Source of the DNA: Bacteroidota bacterium
GTDB taxonomy: Bacteria > Bacteroidota > Bacteroidia > B-17B0 > Aurantibacillaceae
DNA: 44,688 bases
Direction of reading: 5' to 3'
Assembly (NCBI GenBank): GCA_963169355.1
Contig: CAUJCR010000021.1
Location: 1 to 44,688 of the forward strand
A program made the translations under genes and the position numbers. This document shows, in pieces, positions 41,245 through 44,688 of this stretch; position 1 is the first letter of the stretch; every line of letters begins with the position of its first letter. The notes below the pieces were generated by a model. It made no database searches, was not told where the DNA came from, and saw only the letters and a program-made list of their open reading frames with translations.

Positions 41245-41980
41245 TGTATTTAATTAAGGTGTCGTTTATTAAATGATACACTTTATCTCGTAAATCTACT
41301 AAATTTTCTTCGGTTAATCCAGTTGTTTCTATTGGCTCTAACACCACTGTTTTAGCAATTCCGGGTCGGCCATTACTTTTAAAAAAACCACCGTTTTGTA
41401 ATAACTCCCAGTTATTAAGGTTTACAACGGGCACAATAGGCACTTGTTTTTCAATGGCTAATTTAAAAGGGCCATTTTTAAAGGGTTTTAAAACACCATT
41501 ACTCGATATAGTACCCTCAGGATAAATAACCATGCTTCTGCCTTTGTCTATCTCCTCCCCTGCTCTCGTAAAAGCTCTATGCGAATCTTTAATGCTTTTT
41601 CTGTTCACGGCAATATCCATTCCCTTAAAAAATGTTTTAAATAATGGTGCTTTTAATAGCTCTGCTTTCCCCATGTAAAGGGCTAAATGATCAATATAAA
41701 AAGTGCTTAACACAATATCTAAATACGAAGTATGATTACCAACAAACACAGCTGGCCTAGGCATTTTTTTTGATTTAGATTCGTAAATTAAAGTGGGTAT
41801 AACTCCAGAGAAATAAGCAATACAAAAAGACCAAACTCGTTTTATTTTAAAGGTAAGATTTAACCATTGCAACTTTATAGTAATAAAAAAGAATGGATAC
41901 AAAATAATAAACGTAATGGCAAAGTTTATAAAAAACCAAGCTTTCCAAATGGGAGCAAATATGCGCTTCAACATTTTCAA
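41228..41980 (-). CDS. plsC: 1-acyl-sn-glycerol-3-phosphate acyltransferase
   Basis: PlsC makes phosphatidic acid from lysophosphatidic acid. The 250-residue protein has one or two N-terminal hydrophobic helices (about 12-36), and the four acyltransferase motifs: HTSYLD (HX4D catalytic block), the FFKGMDIAVNRKS segment, YPEGTISSNG (substrate phosphate binding) and VPIVPVV. It is placed on the cytoplasmic face of the membrane. The ATG lies at about the predicted transcription start (box at 41986-41993), so the message is probably leaderless. gatC overlaps its last 17 bases. Confidence 0.92.
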   Translation of the reverse strand: MKMLKRIFAPIWKAWFFINFAITFIILYPFFFITIKLQWLNLTFKIKRVWSFCIAYFSGVIPTLIYESKSKKMPRPAVFVGNHTSYLDIVLSTFYIDHLALYMGKAELLKAPLFKTFFKGMDIAVNRKSIKDSHRAFTRAGEEIDKGRSMVIYPEGTISSNGVLKPFKNGPFKLAIEKQVPIVPVVNLNNWELLQNGGFFKSNGRPGIAKTVVLEPIETTGLTEENLVDLRDKVYHLINDTLIKYNGTKN

Positions 41981-41985
41981 GACTG

Positions 41986-41993
41986 CAAAGATA
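41986..41993 (-). promoter_or_regulatory. plsC -7 box, leaderless arrangement
   Basis: The minus strand reads TATCTTTG, ending 5 bases before the plsC ATG at 41980, about where transcription should begin. A -33 element with the right spacing is not clear. Confidence 0.5.
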
Positions 41994-42039
41994 CGAATGA
42001 TTTTTTATTATTGTATTAGCACAATCACTCCTAAAACAT

Positions 42040-42047
42040 TACATTTG
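42040..42047 (+). promoter_or_regulatory. -7 box for the ABC ATPase gene
   Basis: TACATTTG is a full TAnnTTTG match, 20 bases before the TTG start of the ABC ATPase gene. It lies in the divergent region shared with plsC, and supports the use of the TTG start. Confidence 0.5.
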
Positions 42048-42067
42048 ATACCTAAAATCAAGCACTA

Positions 42068-42709
42068 TTGAGTAAAACAGTACATATTATTGCTAATAAT
42101 GTCGGAAAAAAATTTGGCAAAGAATGGATTTTTAGGCATGTTGATTTGAGCATACAACAAGGCGATAAGCTGGCTATTTTAGGTTTAAATGGTTCTGGAA
42201 AATCTACGCTTTTACAAGCATTAACTGGCTACTTAGCCATTAACGAAGGTAGTATAGATTATCAAGTGAATAACCAAACTATTGAGGCAGATAAACCTTA
42301 TCAATATATCAGTTTGGCATCGCCTTATTTAGAATTGGTTGAAGATTTTACATTAAAAGAACAACTCATACATGCCGAAAAATTTAAAGCCTTTTTACCC
42401 TCTCTAACTATTCAATCTATCATTGAGTTATCGGGTTTAAAGGCACATCAGCATAAATACATTAAACAGTTTTCGAGTGGTATGAGGCAACGTTTAAAAT
42501 TAGTATTAGCCATATTAGCCGATGCACCCGTATTGTTTCTAGATGAGCCAACTACTAATTTAGATGCTAAAGTGATTGAATGGTACAAAGAGATGATACA
42601 ACAATACGCTTTTCATAAAACCATTATTGTTTGCTCTAATTCAATAAAAGACGAGTATCACTTTTGCGATAAAGTAATACACATTGAGTCGTATAAAGTA
42701 AAAACTTAG
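42068..42709 (+). CDS. ABC transporter ATP-binding protein
   Basis: The 213-residue ATPase has Walker A GLNGSGKST (about 39-47), the signature FSSGMRQRLKL (about 137-147), Walker B VLFLDEPTTNLD, and the Q-loop around ISLASPY. The fold is that of ABC transporters that work with a separate membrane protein. No permease gene is adjacent, so its partner lies elsewhere or it acts alone. The start is a TTG (42068), because no ATG lies upstream in frame and the next ATG is far inside the domain. It overlaps the convergent dihydroorotase gene by 4 bases at the 3' ends. Confidence 0.88.
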   Translation: MSKTVHIIANNVGKKFGKEWIFRHVDLSIQQGDKLAILGLNGSGKSTLLQALTGYLAINEGSIDYQVNNQTIEADKPYQYISLASPYLELVEDFTLKEQLIHAEKFKAFLPSLTIQSIIELSGLKAHQHKYIKQFSSGMRQRLKLVLAILADAPVLFLDEPTTNLDAKVIEWYKEMIQQYAFHKTIIVCSNSIKDEYHFCDKVIHIESYKVKT

Positions 42710-44043
42710 TGATGATTAAAACTTAATCGTTGCCCTTTTACTTCTTCGTTAAACTTACCGTTATCATACACCACATGACCATTTACAATGGTTTTATGAA
42801 TAGATGAAGCAAAGGTATTACCTTCAAATGGGCTCCATTGGCATTTATATAAAAGTTGGTCTTTAGTAACGGTAGTAGGTTTATTCAAATCTACTAAAAC
42901 CAAATCGGCAAAATAACCTTCGCGTATGTAACCACGTTTCTCAATTTTAAAAATATCAGCCACATTGTGCGACATTAATCTTACTATTTTTTCTAAAGAA
43001 ATTTTACCTTGTTTGTAAAACTCTAACATCGCTAAAACCGAGTGTTGTACCAATGGCCCACCACTGGGTGCTTTTAAATACGATTGTGTTTTCTCATCAA
43101 TTGTATGTGGCGCATGGTCGGTTGCTATCACATCTATTCTACCATCTAACACCGCTTCAAAAACATGTGCTCTATCATATTCTGTTTTCACAGCTGGATT
43201 CCATTTTATCCAATTTCCTTTTGTTTTATAATCATCATCATTAAACCATAAATGATGAATACAAGCCTCGGCTGTTATGCGTTTTTGAGTTAATGGAATG
43301 GTATTCGTAAATAACTCTAACTCTTTAGCCGTAGATATATGCAAAATATGTAATCGGGTATTGTATTGCTTAGCCAACTGCACGGCAAATGATGAAGATT
43401 TATAACAAGCCTCAGCACTACGAATAATAGGATGAAAATAGGCTGGAATATCTTCGCCATAAGTTTCTACAATTCGTTTTTGGTTATCTTTAACCAAAGG
43501 ATCGAACTCACAATGAGTAGCAATAAGCGCATTTGATTTTGAAAAAAATCCCTCTAAAGTTTTTTCGTTATCTACCAACATATCGCCCGTGCTTGAACCC
43601 ATAAAAAGTTTTAATCCACACACCTGATTATAATCTACTTTTAAAGTTTCCTCTAAATTGGTATTTGTGCCTCCCATGTAAAACGAGTAGTTGGCTAACG
43701 AACAAGCTTTTGCACGGTCATATTTTTTTTCTAATTCAGCTAAAGTAACCGTTTGCGGATTAGTGTTTGGCATTTCCATAAACGAGGTTACACCACCTGC
43801 TACCGCTGCTTTTGCTTCGGTATAAATTTCGCCTTTATGAGTTAAACCTGGCTCTCTAAAATGCACTTGATCATCTATGGCACCTGGCAATAACACTAAG
43901 CCTTCGGCATCAATAATGCTTGCCGATTTATCGCTGATGTCTTTATCTATTTGGCTAATGAATGAGCCTTCTATTAATACATCCGATACATAAATTTCAT
44001 CTTCATTTACAAGCGTGGCATTTTTTATAATGAGTTTTTTCAT
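42706..44043 (-). CDS. pyrC: Dihydroorotase-family amidohydrolase
   Basis: The 445-residue amidohydrolase resembles class I dihydroorotase, which makes dihydroorotate in pyrimidine synthesis. Visible are PGAIDDQVHFREPGLTHKG (54-71), the carbamylated-lysine candidate K145 (CGLKLFMGS), metal histidines H177 (THCEF) and H232/H235 (LHILHIS), and D309 (IATDHAPH). In place of the usual HxH first metal pair there is Q59-V-H61. The same substitution is widespread in Bacteroidota homologues, as far as I recall, so it is not a sequencing error. Whether the enzyme keeps full activity is not clear from sequence. It follows rlpA by one base and is co-transcribed with it. Confidence 0.85.
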   Translation of the reverse strand: MKKLIIKNATLVNEDEIYVSDVLIEGSFISQIDKDISDKSASIIDAEGLVLLPGAIDDQVHFREPGLTHKGEIYTEAKAAVAGGVTSFMEMPNTNPQTVTLAELEKKYDRAKACSLANYSFYMGGTNTNLEETLKVDYNQVCGLKLFMGSSTGDMLVDNEKTLEGFFSKSNALIATHCEFDPLVKDNQKRIVETYGEDIPAYFHPIIRSAEACYKSSSFAVQLAKQYNTRLHILHISTAKELELFTNTIPLTQKRITAEACIHHLWFNDDDYKTKGNWIKWNPAVKTEYDRAHVFEAVLDGRIDVIATDHAPHTIDEKTQSYLKAPSGGPLVQHSVLAMLEFYKQGKISLEKIVRLMSHNVADIFKIEKRGYIREGYFADLVLVDLNKPTTVTKDQLLYKCQWSPFEGNTFASSIHKTIVNGHVVYDNGKFNEEVKGQRLSFNHH

Positions 44044-44044
44044 A

Positions 44045-44425
44045 TTATCTTTTTAAAGAGTCTAAGGGTGTTATTTCTACTTTTGTTAATCCTGCTTTTA
44101 TAAAATTTAATTGTTGAGCAGCCTTGTACGATAAATCAATACTACGTTTTGATTTTTTAGGTAATCTATCATTAATGCGTACAATAACCGTTGAATCATT
44201 TTTTAAATTTCTAACAAGCACATAGGTTCCAAAGGTAAGTGTTTTATGCGCTGCTGTTAAACTATCTTGATTAAATTTTTGCCCCGATGCGGTTCTTCGT
44301 CCATTAAATTTTTTAGCATAAAAACTAGCAATACCCGTGGTAGTGGTGGCAACAGAAAGGCTATCTTGCGCAACTGCCATCTTAAAGCACACATTTAATA
44401 TCAGCATAAAAAGAAAAAAGCGCAT
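44045..44425 (-). CDS. rlpA: RlpA-like double-psi beta-barrel protein
   Basis: The protein has a signal peptide (about 1-20, ending MAVAQ) and an RlpA-like double-psi beta-barrel domain (about 28-120): GIASFYAKKFNGRRTASGQKF, LTFGTYVLVRNL, VIVRINDRLP and IDLSYKAAQQL. RlpA proteins are septal peptidoglycan-binding proteins, some with lytic transglycosylase activity on naked glycan; the catalytic residues (the D in NDR and the E/H pair) are only partly visible, and the SPOR domain of E. coli RlpA is absent. The start at ATG 44425 is preferred over a TTG at 44431 that lies inside the promoter box. Only 3 bases separate the box from that ATG. Confidence 0.85.
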   Translation of the reverse strand: MRFFLFMLILNVCFKMAVAQDSLSVATTTTGIASFYAKKFNGRRTASGQKFNQDSLTAAHKTLTFGTYVLVRNLKNDSTVIVRINDRLPKKSKRSIDLSYKAAQQLNFIKAGLTKVEITPLDSLKR

Positions 44426-44428
44426 ACT

Positions 44429-44436
44429 CAAAGTTA
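44429..44436 (-). promoter_or_regulatory. rlpA-pyrC promoter -7 box, leaderless arrangement
   Basis: The minus strand reads TAACTTTG, a full consensus match, ending 3 bases before the ATG at 44425. Transcription should begin at or very near the ATG; an alternative is the in-frame ATG at 44407. Confidence 0.5.
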
Positions 44437-44596
44437 ATCTATTTTAATTAAACATAGATGAAATGATGATTTACGTTAAATATGTTTTGTGATTTTTTAT
44501 AAAGACAATGAAAAAATCATTACAGAACTTTGCCTATGAAGCTATTAAACCCAGATTATGCATTAGCAATTTTATTACGAACTAAAATCCCTGCAA

Positions 44597-44667
44597 AATA
44601 TGAAGCTTCGCAACTTTTTCTCTTTCACCGTAGCAGTGGCTACGCTTCATTCGTAAAAGTTCATATT
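44597..44667. repeat. Nested inverted-repeat element at the window end
   Basis: Arms AATATGAA (44597-44604) and TTCATATT (44660-44667), AACTTTT (44612-44618) and AAAAGTT (44655-44661), and a perfect inner hairpin CGTAGC-AGTG-GCTACG (44629-44644) share one centre. Such an imperfect, nested structure recalls a REP-type or miniature mobile element. It lies in a plus-strand frame of 48 residues from 44536 to 44682, which may be a short or broken gene. Confidence 0.45.
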
Positions 44668-44688
44668 TTATTGGGCTTTTAACTCTCA

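Overview
The window comes from an AT-rich Bacteroidota chromosome (Flavobacteriia/Sphingobacteriia-like). The signs are TAnnTTTG -7 promoter boxes with almost no Shine-Dalgarno sequences, a short primary sigma factor without region 1.1, two type IX secretion sorting domains (a type-A-like tail at 16857-17729 and a gliding-motility/CHU_C tail at 32169-33179), a GWxTD protein, an HYC_CC_PP protein, a S9B dipeptidyl peptidase and LytTR/LytS-type signalling. Menaquinone is made by the futalosine route (mqnC).

Layout. 1-2376: the 3' end of radA and a TPR-SpoIIE phosphatase. 2423-4199: an oxygen-independent haem gene (hemN) and a group III truncated haemoglobin. 4445-6158: a hipBA toxin-antitoxin operon with a palindromic operator, ending in a hairpin that contains the hipA stop codon, convergent with tRNA-Ser(TGA). 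6265-10729: GWxTD protein, glycosyltransferase, ACP phosphodiesterase, and a thioredoxin-reductase-like ferredoxin reductase with its [2Fe-2S] ferredoxin. 10757-13521 (minus): thioredoxin-fold protein, pentapeptide-repeat protein and rpoD. 13678-16777 (minus): a probable metal operon (HYC_CC_PP protein, HMA protein, TonB-dependent receptor). 16857-20537 (minus): T9SS cargo, ftsH, rsfS. 20618-26021: birA, mqnC, a small secreted orphan gene flanked by a 32-bp direct repeat, truA, an MsbA-like ABC exporter. 26028-34383: DPP-IV, a response regulator/histidine kinase pair, and two exported proteins.

The most interesting segment is 34450-40351. It is a tightly packed eight-gene operon: a three-DUF2249 + RIC (iron-centre repair di-iron protein) fusion; a DUF1858/DUF2249 protein; a polytopic membrane protein resembling NnrS/haem-copper oxidase subunit I; a DUF59 Fe-S assembly factor; a three-cysteine Rrf2 regulator; a second multi-DUF2249 protein; a cupin; and an unrecognised 81-residue protein. 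The promoter has an inverted repeat over its -33 region. I read this as an NO/nitrosative-stress or Fe-S repair operon regulated by its own Rrf2 protein, in which DUF2249 modules (about eight copies in three proteins) are the least understood part. The hemN-globin promoter has a partly similar palindrome, so the two loci may share a regulon.

40410-44688 returns to housekeeping genes: a small lipoprotein with a hairpin-rich upstream region, gatC, plsC, an ABC ATPase, a dihydroorotase-family protein with an altered metal motif, and rlpA. Several genes (truA, plsC, rlpA) have the -7 box so close to the ATG that leaderless mRNAs are predicted.
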